From Bimuria novae-zelandiae CBS 107.79 (lineage: Eukaryota > Ascomycota > Dothideomycetes > Pleosporales > Didymosphaeriaceae): a DNA stretch of 64,000 bases. Within the stretch, counting starts at the first letter, position 1. Every line of letters begins with the position of its first letter. Below, piece by piece: positions 48,988 through 62,025 of this stretch. Made by a program: the position numbers and the translations under genes. Where the stretch lies: contig ML976759.1 in the NCBI GenBank assembly GCA_010015655.1, positions 1 through 64,000 on the forward strand, given 5' to 3'. The notes under the pieces are model-generated. The model saw only the letters and a program-made list of their open reading frames with translations. It made no database searches and had not been told where the DNA came from.

Positions 48988-50657
48988 TTTATCTAGGTCT
49001 ATGCTTACGCCCTTATTAACTTCTATAATAAATCTAAAGTACTTAGTCTTTTTAACGTAAAACTTAGATTTCTTAATATCTAAGTGTAGTCCTGCGGCCC
49101 CTAACTTTTAAATTATAGTACGTACTTTCTCTTTATAGTCTTTTTAGCTGCTACTAGAGAAGATAAGAACATTATCTATATACGCTAAGTAGTAGTTATT
49201 AAGGTGCTCCTTTAGCACCCAATTAATATACTACTAAAACGTACTTAGCGCGTTAGCTAGGCTAAAAGAAACTACTAGCTACTTATAAAGACTAAATTAG
49301 GTTTTAAACGCTGTCTTTTATTCCTCGCCTTTTACTATCTAAAGCTGATAAAAGGCTTAGATTATATTAAGTTTACTAAACTATTTAGCCTTCGCGAGGA
49401 GCTAAAGGGTCTCGCTAATTAATAATAAAGGGTACTAGTCCTTCTTTAAGATAGCGTTTAAGGCTTAATAATTAATGCAAAAGCGTAGTCCTCTGCTAAG
49501 TTTCTTAATAAATAATACTAGGATAGCGGCGCTAGACTTACTTACTTAAATAAAGCTTTTATCTAAGTATTTAGTAAGCTCTTTTTAAAGGACGAGCAAC
49601 TCTTCGCGAGACATATTAAATAGAGGGCTATAGGGGATTTTTAGGGTCTCGCCATCTTTTTCCACGAGAGGGATAAAAAGATCCACTCTAGGTCTATAGT
49701 ACGGGGGGAGCTTGTCAGCTTGTTCCCTGTAAAAGATACGCTATAAGTCCTTAAAAGCTTTAAGTAGTAACTTTTATAGGTTTACCTTTAGCTTGTGGGT
49801 TAACGCCTTCTATATATCCTTTATTAATATAAAAAACACCTTAGCCCCGTTTCTTAGGCGTTAATTACGCTAATCTAGGGCTATAAAGGCTATAGCTAAT
49901 ACCCCTTAAAGCTTTATTAATAGTTTCTTACTTTCTTAATTACGGATGCAGGTGCCTAAACTTTTAATCTAGATTAATTTCTTTACTAGGGCTAGTTTAA
50001 CCCTATTCTTCTTTATTTAGATTAGGCTAAGGATTAGGTCGTACAACCCGTTGTTAGGTGTTATAAGGCTCTCACACCTTAGTCCGGTTCGGGTTAGGGT
50101 AGTAAGGTATCGTGGTGCTTTACGGATTATTTAGTAGTATAAGTTAATGCGACACTTAGCGTGGCTAGATAATTTAATCTTATAATAAAGTAAGATAACT
50201 ATTAGTCTATATAGGAGAACGTACTCGCACAGAAGATATGTAAGTTAACTACAAGGAGAGAAATAACATAGGAGAATTATCACACTATATACTAGTCTGT
50301 TTCCTCTTTGTAGTCCCGCCAAGACTCCGTAGTCCCAGGGACTCTGGTAGTCCCATGGGACTTCCTTTTATGCGGGACTTTATTACGTAACTGCTAACAT
50401 AAGCTACCCCGCGCCTCTTTGTATTTCGTTATTTTTACTATCTTGTTAATAATTACTTCCTTAGCGTAATTACCTAGCTTTCTTCTTTTAGTCCTTGTAG
50501 TCGTAACACTATCCTCTCTCTTAAGGTTATTGTCCTGACACCTTGCTTCGCTATGCTGTGCCGTCGGCGCGTAAATACTAATTATTATAAAAGTGCGTCC
50601 CTCCCGCGTCCTAAGACAGGCCGCAGCCTCTCCTCAATTCCCCTCGCCTTACTAACT

Positions 50658-51278
50658 ATGCCAAGAACCCCCTGTTCGTCCCTTGCGACCCGTCGTGCCC
50701 GTACGTAAAAGGTAAAAGCTTAGGGCCTAAAAATAGCGTCTAGTTATAAGCGTTGTTAGAAGAAGAAGTTATAGTATTTTATTAACACTACCTCTAGGTA
50801 GTGTGCGGGCTGTCTCGCAGCCCATGCTAAATATAGTCTATAGATTCCTAAGAAGGATTAGGAGCGCGTTTAGGAGGAGAAACGCAAGAAGCGTTTAGAA
50901 TTACTTATAGCTAAAGAGCGCCAGGCCCTTACTACAGAGAAGTCTACTTACTTAGCTTTAGTAACCGCTCGTCTTCGGCGCGAGCTAGTAAAGGTAAAAG
51001 AGAAGAAGTACGCCTTTGCTTGGCACGATCTCCGTGTCGCTAATATAATTAAGGCTTTAGAAAAACAGGGGGATCTAAAGGGTACGACTGCCACTAATAG
51101 TCGCGAACCGTTATAACCCGCACCTCTAAGGGCTAACTTAGGCTAATTATAGGCTAATTTACTTATTCCTTTTAACCCTTTTGTATCCTTTAATTTCTCT
51201 AAGTTCCTTGCTAATCTGGTCGCAGCGCCTCTAGATATTCCTCGTGGAACTTCTCTAGCGCTATCCTGTAGTTCGTAA
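50658..51278 (+). pseudogene. Antisense coiled-coil ORF of chromovirus B
   Basis: A 207-codon plus-strand frame with ATG (MPRTPCSSLATRRA) and final TAA, interrupted only by TAG/TAA at probable Trp/Gln codons. It starts basic, has a Cys/His cluster (CAGCLAAHAKYS), then a long charged helix (EEKRKKRLELLIAKERQ, ARLRRELVKVKEKK) that should form a coiled coil, and a Pro/Leu-rich end. It lies between the 3' LTR and the chromodomain of pol, in the opposite direction, ending close to the pol C-terminus. The layout recalls small Cys-cluster plus coiled-coil proteins common in fungal genomes near retroelements; that link is from memory. Confidence 0.6.
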
Positions 51279-51289
51279 GTTTTGTACTA

Positions 51290-54200
51290 GTTCCCATGTG
51301 TTATAGTTCTCTGGCCATCCTTCCCATTTCACTAGATACTTGTACTGACGCCCGATTTTTTATAGGTCCCTAATGGCTTCGACCTCGTACTCCTCGTCCT
51401 CGAGTTCGAGCTAGGTTTCTAGTTCGGCATTTGGTAGTGCTGGTTCTAATAATAACTTATAGAAGACTGGGTGGATTCGTGTATCTATAGGTAACTATAG
51501 TTTAAAATTAACTAGTCCTCTAACCTCTTAAATTTTGAATAGTCCTTTTTAAAGGTTATCTAGTTTTTTGCTTAGCCTTATTATTTTAAAGATTTTTTCG
51601 TAAGAGGAGGACTCTATCCCCCTTCTTAAAGGTTAGTCCTATAATCCTTTTTTTATTTGTCTGTCGCGCTATTTATTTATTACGCCACGCGATATTCTCG
51701 TGCAGTATCCTATACAGGTCCTATATAAGTTTGGCTTTGTTGGCTACGTTCTTCGCAATGCTCTAGATGTCTAATGGATCTTGGTAAGTCGTTGGCTCAC
51801 ATCCATGGTTGGCATAATATGGCGAGTACCCCGTAGTCGCCGATCTTGCGCTATTATATGCCAGCTAGGCTGTTGGCAATAGCTCGACCCAGTTATCTTA
51901 AAGCTTATTTATATACATCTAGAGATATTATTCTAACGTTTAGTTTATTCGCTTAGTTTAGCTATCTATTTTAGGGTAGAAGCTCGTTGTAAGCTTATGC
52001 TTAATCCCTAATTAGGCCGTAAACGTGGTCTAGTATAATAATGTAAATACCTTAGCCCTATTTATAATAAACTCGTTAGGTCGTCTAACCTGTAATATTA
52101 GTTCTTGTTCTACTATATAGGCTAGTTCTTCTGCTAACATAGCTTCCCTAATTAGCACAAACCTTAACTCTTTAGTAAGTTAATAAATTATAACTAAGAT
52201 TAAGTTATAGGGATCCTTGTTCCCTAGTGCTAGTAATACCAGTAACTTCACGATAAAGTCCATGGTTACGCTTGACTATAGTCTTAGGGGCGGCTTTAGT
52301 AGCTATAAGAGGCCATAGGGCTTATGTCTCTTAGGCTTATTCTTATAACAGGCTAAATAGTTGCCTAAAACCTTTTATACTGCCTAGCGTAGCCTAGGGA
52401 TAGTATATTCGTTCGCAATTTAACGCGTTATTTTAGTAATCCCTAGGTGTCCCTAATCCTTATCCTTATATAACTTTTTAATTAGTAGCGGAGCTATCTG
52501 CTCGCTAATCTAGATATAGTTTTAATAGTCCCGTGCTATTAATTTCGTAGCTTAGTAAAGATCGTACGCTTGGCAATCCTCGTCTATAAGCCTATTATAA
52601 TTCTGTATCCTGTCTATAACTAGCCTGTAATAGGCGAGATCCGCGCGCTGTACTTCCAGTGCTAGCGCGAGCTATATCTTATTATAGTAAAGGGTTCTGT
52701 CCTTCGCGTAGGTTAGGATTGCGACATAGTTACTACTATTATCTTCTTTTATAAGGTCTAACCGTCTACTAAGTGTATCTGCTATAGCGTTTATATTTCT
52801 TAGCAGATGCGTAATGCGGAAGTCAAATTCTACTATTTATTTAGACTATTTAGCCTATCGCCGATTAAGCTTCTTAGTCGTTGTAAAGCAGGTTAGATTA
52901 AGGTAATTAGAGAATACCTCTATCTAATGCTTAGCTCCCTTAAGCTATGCTTCTTATTATTTAAAGCAGTTAACGATAGCGAGTAATTCTTTATTATAGA
53001 TTTTATAGTTAAGCTCCGCTCCTAAGATCTTTCTTGCATGATAGAAGACGGGTCTCCACTTCTAGTTATTACATTCTTGTAGTAGTACGGCCCCTAACGC
53101 ATAGTCCGATACGTTTATGTAGATGCGGTGTTATTGCTCTGGGTTGTATATCTATAGTAGGGGTGCCGTTAGGAATAGGCGCTTTAGTTGTTTAAAAGCT
53201 TCCTTCTCTATTTCCTGTAAAGGACGCTATTTCCCTGTCTTCGTAAGTTCTATTAGTAGAGCGGTGACCTTTAAGTAGTTCCTAATAAATTTGCGATAGA
53301 AGTTAGTAAAGCCTAAGAAGGATTAGATATCCTTTACTAATTCTAGTAGTAGCTATTCTTCTATTATCGCGATCTTCTTCGGGTCTATTTTAACACCTTC
53401 TTAGGATATCACAAATCCCAAAAATTCCGTCTTAGTGACATGAAACTCGCATTTCTTAGGGTATAGGAGCAATTAATGCTCCTGTAACTTCTGTAGTACT
53501 TTTCGCACATGCTCCTTGTGTTCTTCTAGGGTCCTATGTAAATATATTAGAATGTCGTCAAGGTACGCCGTGCAAAATACGTCTAAGTATTTATACAGTA
53601 CTTAATTTATTAACTCCTAGAAGGTTGCTAGTGCGTTAGTCAGCCCTATAGGCATGACTGTGTACTCGAAAAGGCTATATCGCGTGTAGAAAGCCGTTTT
53701 CCACTCGTGCCCTTTCGTAATTCGAATTCTATAGAATCTATCCCGGACATCGAATTTCGTAAAGTATTTAGCTCCTTGGAGTCTATCTATAAGCTCTATT
53801 ATTAGTAGTAATAGGTAGCGATTCTTAATCGTCACGGCGTTTAGCTATTTATAATCTATATAGAGTCGCAGCCTGTCGTCCTTCTTACGAACAAAGAGTA
53901 TAGGGAAGGCTGTAAGACTCTAACTAGGCCGCTATTTCCTAGAGCGCAGGTTCTTCTAAATAAGCTCTTTTAACTCTTTTTCTTATTTGTATGTGAGGGG
54001 CCTTAGGCGCTCTAGCCATAGCTTAGCTCCATCTATTAATAGTATCTTATAATCCTATTTCTTATATTTAGGTAGGACAGTTTTGTTGTGTTCCTTAAAC
54101 AGGTCTACGAATTCCTTGTATTCTTCTAGCAGACCGGGGTTGTCTAGGACTATTTTAGTCTCCCGGACCTATATATAGTGCACCTGTTCTAGGTATTACT

Positions 54201-54950
54201 TTAAGATCCTGTCTATCTTGCATACTAATATTTCTTGTATCTTAGATGGTCGGCTCTCCTTCCTCGCCTGAGGTTTTTGTGGAGTTTTCCTTCTACTAGG
54301 GCTCTTTTAAGCCATCGCTGGTGGCCTTTAGGGAAGGATTATTTGTTTAATCTAGTCTATCTATGGATTATGTTGCTCTAGCTATTTGTATCCTACGATA
54401 GCTTTAATGTCTCCTATCTCTGCGATGGTGAAAACATGTTGGCTCTCTAGGCCTACTATGTTAACTTGTACTAGCGCCGTCTTGAGGCGTAGCTAACTGT
54501 TACCATATTCTTGCAATTAGGTCCTGTCCGCGAGTCCCATTTATAGTGGTATCCTTTTATTACGATATGGCATATTATATTTCTTAACCACTTGTGGGGC
54601 GATTAGACACGCGTCTGCCCCTAGGTTAATTAGTGCTATAACACGATGTCTATGCACTATAATATCTTTAATTAAGCGCTTCTTAACTCTGCGAGTGTCT
54701 ACTTAATAAGCTATAATAATTATATTATTACTAGTGTGGCTTGTTGCCTAGTGATAATTTAGTTTTTTAAGTCTTTAGACTCGTTTTAGACCCCCTATGA
54801 GGCCTCTGCCTCTTAGATTTAACTTTTAAGTTATGCTAGCTTCGAGACTTCCTTAATTTAGTGCTACTTATATCGCTGTTAATATAGTGCATAGGTTTCT
54901 CTAATCCTATTAGATTTATATACTCTCGGTATCTTATATTGCGGGCAGTT
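51290..54950 (-). pseudogene. Pol of chromovirus B
   Basis: Minus-strand pol. The reverse transcriptase has an open stretch at 53835-53617 ([28 protein letters not shown]) followed by [17 protein letters not shown], with an intact catalytic YLDD. The C-terminal chromodomain reads EYEVEAIRDL...YKYLVKWEGWPENYNTWE with one TAG. Integrase lies between. The copy still has scattered stops, so it is not active as it stands, but it is the least mutated pol in the window. Confidence 0.85.
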
Positions 54951-54999
54951 TAGAGTAAGGCACTCGTTCTAGGCTAATACGTTGTGCCCTGGGTAGCTA

Positions 55000-56710
55000 T
55001 CTAAAGAAGCTACTTCTTTCTATAGGCTCAGGTATGCGAAGCACTATAGGTTATATTACTCTTACCTAATTAATAAGTAGTCTGCGTCTTTTCCTAGCTA
55101 CGTACTCCCTATTATTGTGCTAGTGTCGCGAGGGTCTAAGCCCTAAGGGAACTAGCCTGTTTTGAACTTTTATTACCTGTGTACCTTGCAAGTAATATCG
55201 AAATATTAATACTAACTATTCTATTTATAGTGCTTAGCCTAATAGGCTAAAAAGTGCTCGTGGTAATTGTTAGGCACGCTACACTGGCTCTGCTTTAGCC
55301 TATAGTGTTCTGAACCTCCTAGAAAATAGGAGGCCCTAACTCTAGCCTTAGAGTGTTGTTGGCATCCTTTGCGCGTGCATTGCCACCACTTGGCGTATTT
55401 ATATCGTTCCTGTATCGTGATCTGGCGTAGGTATTGCTTTAGGCGCCCTTGTAGTTTTTCCGCTAACTAGTAGGCGTCCTATGCGTGTGCCCCTTGGATA
55501 ATCACTTTTACCTTACACTAAGACGATTAATGTAGCGCACTACTGCACATCTAGCAGGTATCGTTGGCCAGTCTTTAGAAGATCTAGTACTTAGGAAGGG
55601 TCTTTTGTTCCTCTTCCTCTTTTATTAGCTCTAGGATCTCCTGCGTAAGATCCACTTCGTCGGCTTTTGCCAGCGTAAGGGTGGCTATGGCTACTTATAG
55701 GAGATTGGTCGTATTAACCTTAGTTTCCTGACTATCGCAGTCTTTGGCGAAGTGGCCTTATTTACTATATTAGAGGTAGGCTTTGTCTTTAAACCTCCGT
55801 TCTTATTCTTCTTATAAGATGCTATTCTTGCCCTAGTAACTCTTCTTTAGTCTATATAGCTGTTTTCCCTTGCCGTTTTTCTTTTTGTACTATTAGGCTT
55901 TATTAGTTATAATAATATCTCCGTCCTGGTCTCTTCCTACGGGCCTAGATTAATTCTCTTTTCTAGTAAGTAGCCTAGTACTATGCTGCTTTTCTAGCTT
56001 GCGTTCGTACAGGCGATTGTCTACTTTAATTATATTATTAATAAGTTCTTCCAGGTCGTCTGCTTTTCCTTGGTGGACCAATTCGTCTTTAACCGATTCT
56101 TTTAGTCTATTATAGTAGGTAATTATAAGTGGGGCTTCCCCCTATCCGTCGAGTTTTACTATAATCTGTTTAAACTCCAGCGTATAGAGTACTGCCGATT
56201 TTTCCTGGCGCAGGCGCTGGAGGCGTAGTTTGGCTTAATATCCCTTATTAATAGTGCTAAATATTCCTTTTACGGCCTTGCAAAAGCATTCCTAGTCCTT
56301 AAAGGCGTCTTTAGTAGTGTCTAAGTTACAATCCTCTACTTTGCCATTCTTAAGGAAGTCGTTAATTATTAGTCTAGCCTACGTAGCTACCTTGTCTTGC
56401 ATGTTTATGTAGGTAACTAGGATCTTGTCTTGTTCCATGTTAAACTTTCCTGGGTTGTAGCGGATGAATAGTTTTATTTAGATTAGGAACGTTCCTGGGT
56501 TGCCCTTTCTAGAGTAGGGTTTGGGCTTTAGGACCTTTAGTTAATATTTCGCATTTTCCTATTAGCTTATCTTCTCGCTTATCTGGTTGATAATTTCCTA
56601 TAACTAGGCTATCTAAGCCGCTTATTTAATAACTATCTCTCCTAGGGTCTTTTCCTTGGGTGCTGGAGCTGCGGTGGTCGAACTAGGTCCTACTATTATA
56701 CTATAGGGTA
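55000..56710 (-). pseudogene. Gag of chromovirus B
   Basis: Minus-strand region between the 5' LTR and protease, alignable by eye along its length with 59240-60950 of element A (for example the segment with TCCTGCGTAAG near 55640 and 59880). It encodes the capsid part. Individual domains could not be named with certainty, since the frame is stop-rich, but a Cys/His-rich zinc-knuckle-type stretch is expected near 55.75 kb. Confidence 0.6.
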
Positions 56711-59239
56711 GTTAAAGTATTATAAGGCTCTCACACCTTAGTCTAGTTTAGGTTAGGGCAATAAGGTATCGTAGTACTTTATAGATTATTTAGTAGTATA
56801 AGTTAATGCGACACTTAGCGCGGCTAGATAATTTAATTTTATAATAAAGTAAAATAACTATTAGTCTGTATAGGAGAACGTACTCGCACAGAAGATATAT
56901 AAGTTAACTATAAGAAGAGAAACAACATAGGAGAATCGTTACACTATATACTAGTCTGTTTCCTCCTTGTAGTCCCGCCAAGACTCCGTAGTCCCAGGGA
57001 CTCTGGTAGTCCCATAGGACTTCCTTTTATGCGGGACTTCATCACGTGACTACTAACATAAGCTGCCCCGCGCCTCTTTATGTTTCGTTGTTTCTACTGT
57101 CCCGTTAACAATTACTTCCTTGGCGTAATTACCTGGCTTCCTTCTTTTGGTCCTTGTAGTCGTAACATTAGGTAAGATGTAACCTTAAATGATATTCTAC
57201 TCATGAGGAGCAGAAGGTTAGCCTTTTGCTCCGCGACATAAGACGTATAGCTATATTAATTCTATATAGCTATTAATATCTACTTCTAGTTAGACTACTT
57301 CGCGTACGAAGAGTTGCATGTCTCTAATACTAATAACCTCTTATAGATAGGGTAGGTTCTTACGCTGTAGGTAGGCTTTTATTATAAGTTTTTTTAATAT
57401 AAATTTAAAGATTAAATAACCTGAATTAATTATTGTCGATATAAATATAATGTTATTAATAAGCGAGTGTACTATTATTAGTGTTAAGTCTAGCTATAGC
57501 CTTTAAAAGTTATTAAAACTTATCTTCTATCCTTTTTTTACTTTTACCTCCTAGCGGCGACTATTGCCAGGAGGACCTAGTTTTCTAAATTAGTAGAAGC
57601 TATATTAAACTCTTTATTAAAAAAATTCTTAGTAGCGGGTGTAGCGGCGCGAACTTATACTAGCTTTATTATAGGTAAAAGTTTACACTGCTTCACGCGA
57701 TGTCCTGTATCTTTATAATAAAAATAGGAATTATTCTTTTTACAGGTTTCTATTACCTCGCGCGACACCCACGTGGCTCGTTTCTAGGTGTTACTAAACC
57801 TGTGTCCTATAGCTCTATCTATTACTTAGTGTCTTCTATCTTAGCTTCGTTAGCCAGATATCCTTTTAGGGTTAGCTTAGGTAGGTTCCTAATCTATTTC
57901 GTCTAGCGCCCCGTTCTTAGTAGAAAACTTTAGTAGTTATAATATATTTTAAAAGAGGTTCTCTTCAATCTTATTAACCCTTTTCTAGACCCCTTATAGG
58001 TCCTAATTATTATTTATATCTATTATAACTATTTAGTCCCGTAAGTTCTCGCGGAGGCTTTAAAGATATAGGTTCTTTAGAATCTCCTAACTATGCTCCT
58101 TAGCTTCTATAGCATAATTATTAAAGTTAAGATTAAAGTCACGAAGCTTCTAGTTCCCTTATTATATTATAAGTAAGTGGTTACGCGCGATTTCTTCTAC
58201 TAGGTAGTTATAAAAGTTATAGTCTAGTAGTTTCTAGAGGTTAGCTTTAGTACACCCTAGGTAATAGTCTAAGTATATAATTTCCACCGTTGCTGCACGT
58301 TCTGTTAATTAACTAATAATATATTTAAGTATATTTCTAAGGTAGTTCCTATCCTCTAGAAGCTTATATCGCATTACTATCCTAAAGTAGTAGTAATCCT
58401 GTTATTCGCCGTTAAAGTAGGCTAGGTTAAGGATCTTAGGGCGGCGGCTTTTTCCTTACTTCGAGACGAACTCTACTATTAATCTTTTTAGTAGCTCTAT
58501 CTATTAGTCTACTTTTAATAGCTAATTCGTACCTCCTGTCTCTTAGAAGTATTATTATATTATTAGGGGTTCTTAGCGCTCCTTTACTATTTCTTTAGTT
58601 AGTCCTTTTACTTTTTATAGTAGAGTCTAAAAAGTGTCCTAGAGGTTAACAAGTACTTTAACCTTACTTAGGAATTATTATATTTTATTCTCGTTAACTC
58701 CTAATACCTAGAGTTTAGTTATAAATAAGGAGGCTATCCTTTTATTTCCCTAGCTATTACTCTTTTATAAGCTAATAGCTCGCTGCGCATAATCGTTTAC
58801 GCTAAGACGTAGACCTTTAGTAGAAAGTCCTATTCTTATTTTTATAACTTTTTTATTTAGCAAAGATAGTCTTACTAGCGTTAAGTATCCATTAAGACTC
58901 CTTTTTAATTACTTACTAGGGAGGGTTCTATCTCTTTATAGGTCTAGGCGTCGCCTTTATAGTGTCTATCTACGTAAGTCCTTTAACTTCGTGTGCTACT
59001 TCGCAGCTTTAGTCTATAGTTATATTTAAAATCTACTTATCCCGCGACGGGTAAAAGTAATTAAATTTAATATAAAGAGCTAGGTGCCTAAGGAGCTAAA
59101 GGTGCTAGAAGAATACTTATAAATTTAATAAAGAGTTTAAAGTTAAGCTTTAGGCGTTAAACTTATATATCTGGGGTTCGCATAACTAAGGGTTAAGGAT
59201 CCAAGGCAACAACTGGGCGTAGCCCATTATAGTTATTAA

Positions 59240-60950
59240 AGGAAGCTACTTCTTCTTATAGGCTTAGGTATATAAAGTACTATAAGTAACACTAGTTCTA
59301 TAGGATTAATATATAATCTTTATCGTTTTCTAGCTATATATTCCCTATTGTCGTATCGAGGTCTCGAGGGGCTAGACCCTAGGAAAACTAGCCTCTTGTA
59401 AACTTTTATTATTAGTAAAGCTAATAGTTATTATTAAAATATTAGTACTATTTATTTTACTTATAGTACTTAGTCTAGTGTAAAGGGTAGTACTTATAGT
59501 AATTATTAGGATATTATATTAACTTTTCTTTAGTTAATAATACTTTAAGTCTTTTAAAAAGTATATAGTTTTAACTTAGGTTTTAAAATGCTACTAACAT
59601 CTTTTGCACATATATTACTACTATTTAGGGTATTTATATTATTCTAGTATTTAAACCTGGCGTAGATAATACTGTGGGAGGCCCTATAGTTTCCTAGCGA
59701 GCCAATAGGCGTCCCATGCGTGTGGTCCTTAGACGACTACCTTTGTCTTGCACTAAGATGCGTGGTGTAGTATATTACCACATATCTAATAGGTGTCGTC
59801 TGCTAGTTGTTAAAATATCTAGTATTTATAAAGGACTTTCCGTTTCCTCCTCCTATCTTACTAGTTCTAGGATTTCTTGCGTAAGGTCTATCTCATCGGC
59901 TTCTGCCAGCGTGAGGGTGGTCATGGCCACGCGTAAGAGACTCGTCGTGTTAACTCTAGTCTCTGTCTTTACGTAGTCCCTTACAAAGTGACCCTGTTCT
60001 CCGCATTAAAGGTAGGCTTTATTTTTAAATCTTTACTTTTACTCCTTTTATAAGATACTATCCCTGCCTTAATAGTCCTTCTTTAGCTTATACGGCTACT
60101 TTCCTTTGTAATTTTTCTTTTTATACTATTAGGCTTTATTAGTTATAATAATATCTCTGTCCCTATCCCTTTTTATAGACTAGGTACTAGTTTTCTTATT
60201 AAAGAGTAATTAAGTACCGTGCTATTTTTCTAGCTTTTATTTATATAAGTAGTTATCTATTTTAATAGCATTATTTATAAGTTTTATTAGATTATCTACC
60301 TTTCCTTAGTAAACTAGTTTGTTCTTAACTATTTCTTTTAGCCTATTATAGTAGGTAATTATAAGTAGGGCTTTTCCCTATTTATTAAGTTCTGCTATAA
60401 TCTACTTAAACTCTAAGGTATAAAGAACTACTAATTTTTTTTTTACCTAGGCGTTAGAGGCATATTTTAGCTTAATATTTTTTATTAGTTATACTAAATA
60501 TTTCTTTTATACCTTTATAAAAGGAGTCTTAGTCTTTAAAGGCGTCTTTAGTAGCGTCTAACTAGTAGTTCTTAAGCTTACTATTCTTAAGGAAATTATT
60601 AATTATTATTCTAGCCTATATAGCTACCTTATCTTACATATTTATACAAGTAACTAGAATCTTATCCTATTCTATTTTAAACCTTCCTAGGTTATAGCGG
60701 ATAAATAGTTCTATCTAAGTTAGAAATATTCCTAGGTAGCCCTTACTAGTATAGGGTTTAGGCTTTAGAACTTTTAGTTAATGCCTCGCATTCTCCTACC
60801 TGCCTATCTTTTTACTTATCTTATTAATAACTTTCTAAAGCTAGGCTATTTAAGCTACTTATTTAGTAACTAGTTCTCTTAGCGTCTTCTTTTTATGCGC
60901 CTAGGCTAAGGTAGTTAAACTAGGTCTTACTATTATACTATTAGGTAGTT
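59240..60950 (-). pseudogene. Gag of chromovirus A
   Basis: The 5' internal part of A, separated from its pol by element C. It matches gag of B in order and length but is more AT-rich, so its stops are more frequent. It abuts the 5' LTR at 60955. The sequence TAGTTAAAG next to the LTR is shared with B and is the likely primer-binding region. Confidence 0.65.
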
Positions 60951-61402
60951 AAAGTATTATAAGGTGCTTATACTTTATTCTAATTTAGGTTAAGGTAGTA
61001 AGGTATTATAGTACTTTATAGATTATTTAGTAGTATAAGTTAATGCGACACTTAGCGCGGCTAAATAATCTAATCTTATAATAAATAAGATAACTATTAG
61101 TCTATATAAGAGAACGTACTTGTATAGAAGATATGTAAGTTAACTATAAAGAGTATAATAAAGGAAAATTATCCTGTATATATATCCTCCTTGTCCTATA
61201 GAATCCTATAGTGTCCCATATCCCGGCTTCGTGGGATCCTATGGGATATCATGGGACGTCACGTGACCAGGGTCACGTGGTCCTATGATGTCTTATGGTC
61301 TTGGCGTCTGAGACAGCCTGGGACGTTACGTAAGCCCTAGGTAGGGCCTCGTCGTTATAAGGCCCGTTGTCCCACCTTCGACTTCAGGATCGTAACATAA
61401 AG

Positions 61403-62025
61403 CTATAGGGGATCTGTCCTAGTTTTTAGGCGTCTAAGTCGTCCGCGATTGCCAGAAACGTAAGATCTAGCTTATTTAAATATATATAGTAATATGGTTT
61501 ATAAAAAGTATTGTATATAGCTAGTAGGCAAGAAACCTAACTTTTTACTTAATATTAACTTTCTTAAGGAGTTAATTAAAGAGACAGACGTTCGACCTAT
61601 AAAGCTATATTAGAAACTTATAGGATATCTTACCTATATTATTTACTAGATGCGACCTAATGTCGCTCGTAGCTATATTATTCTTATCTACTATTTTACT
61701 AATTTAGGATAATTATATATTATAGCTATATAACGTGTCTGGCGATACTTGCTAGTAAATAAATATTATACTATTAAAGACTTTTATAATAGTACTATTA
61801 TAAAAGTTATTTTTAATAATACTATCAAGATTTTTTTTTTACGCGTTAGATGCCTTATACGTAAATATTATAAATAGTAGAGTAGATTTACTTCTTTAAT
61901 AGTATTTTATTTGACTTAGGTATAACACCTAAGATCTACTATAATAATTAATAAAGATCTAGATGAACTGTATATAAACGTTTAACATATTAATATCTAT
62001 TAGATATAGATCTAATAAGAGGTAA
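61403..62025 (+). pseudogene. Copia E, end of reverse transcriptase and RNase H
   Basis: The plus-strand frame of 33080-33528 resumes here as GDLSWFLGVWVVRDCQKRKI, then YWKLIGYLTYIIY, MRPNVARS and a typical copia C-terminus near 61940-62020. TAG replaces Trp. The sequence ends abruptly where the LTR of chromovirus D begins (62026), right after GGTAA. Confidence 0.7.

Larger units (their letters stand above)
50059..57167 (-). mobile_element. Complete chromovirus B, youngest-looking LTR element of the nest
   Basis: LTRs of exactly 450 bp (50059-50508 and 56718-57167) with the duplication TTAGG outside (50054-50058, 57168-57172). Length 7109 bp, inserted in C. On the minus strand: gag at about 56.7-55.0 kb, protease near 54.7 kb, reverse transcriptase about 54.0-53.4 kb, integrase 52.7-51.5 kb, chromodomain 51.44-51.29 kb. 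An antisense ORF is at 50658-51278. RIP is lighter than in A: many CG and some TGG remain. Confidence 0.92.
38300..59231 (-). mobile_element. Chromovirus C, inserted in A and split by F, a solo LTR and B
   Basis: LTRs of exactly 161 bp (38300-38460 and 59071-59231) with the duplication GTTAT outside (38295-38299, 59232-59236). Own length without the nested elements is about 7.6 kb. Minus-strand parts: gag at 59.07-57.17 kb; reverse transcriptase at 50.05-48.1 kb (catalytic site AYIDNVLIF for the usual Y-x-DD); RNase H region (SFMGFANFYWRFIWDFS) interrupted by the solo LTR; integrase ending LKEGDKVWLKYKN near 46.6 kb; chromodomain at about 46.25-46.40 kb. A second family member in the opposite direction (D) starts at 62026. 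Confidence 0.85.
33534..61397 (-). mobile_element. Chromovirus A, split by nested element C
   Basis: LTRs of exactly 443 bp (33534-33976 and 60955-61397) with the 5-bp duplication TAAAG outside (33529-33533, 61398-61402). The element reads on the minus strand: gag at 60.95-59.24 kb, then after C the protease/reverse transcriptase/integrase at about 38.3-34.6 kb. Its own length without C is about 6.9 kb. The reverse transcriptase catalytic site near 36890 is AYLNNILVY. A chromodomain is at 34620-34770. It inserted into the reverse transcriptase of copia E, whose frame resumes cleanly after removal of A and one TAAAG. Confidence 0.9.
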
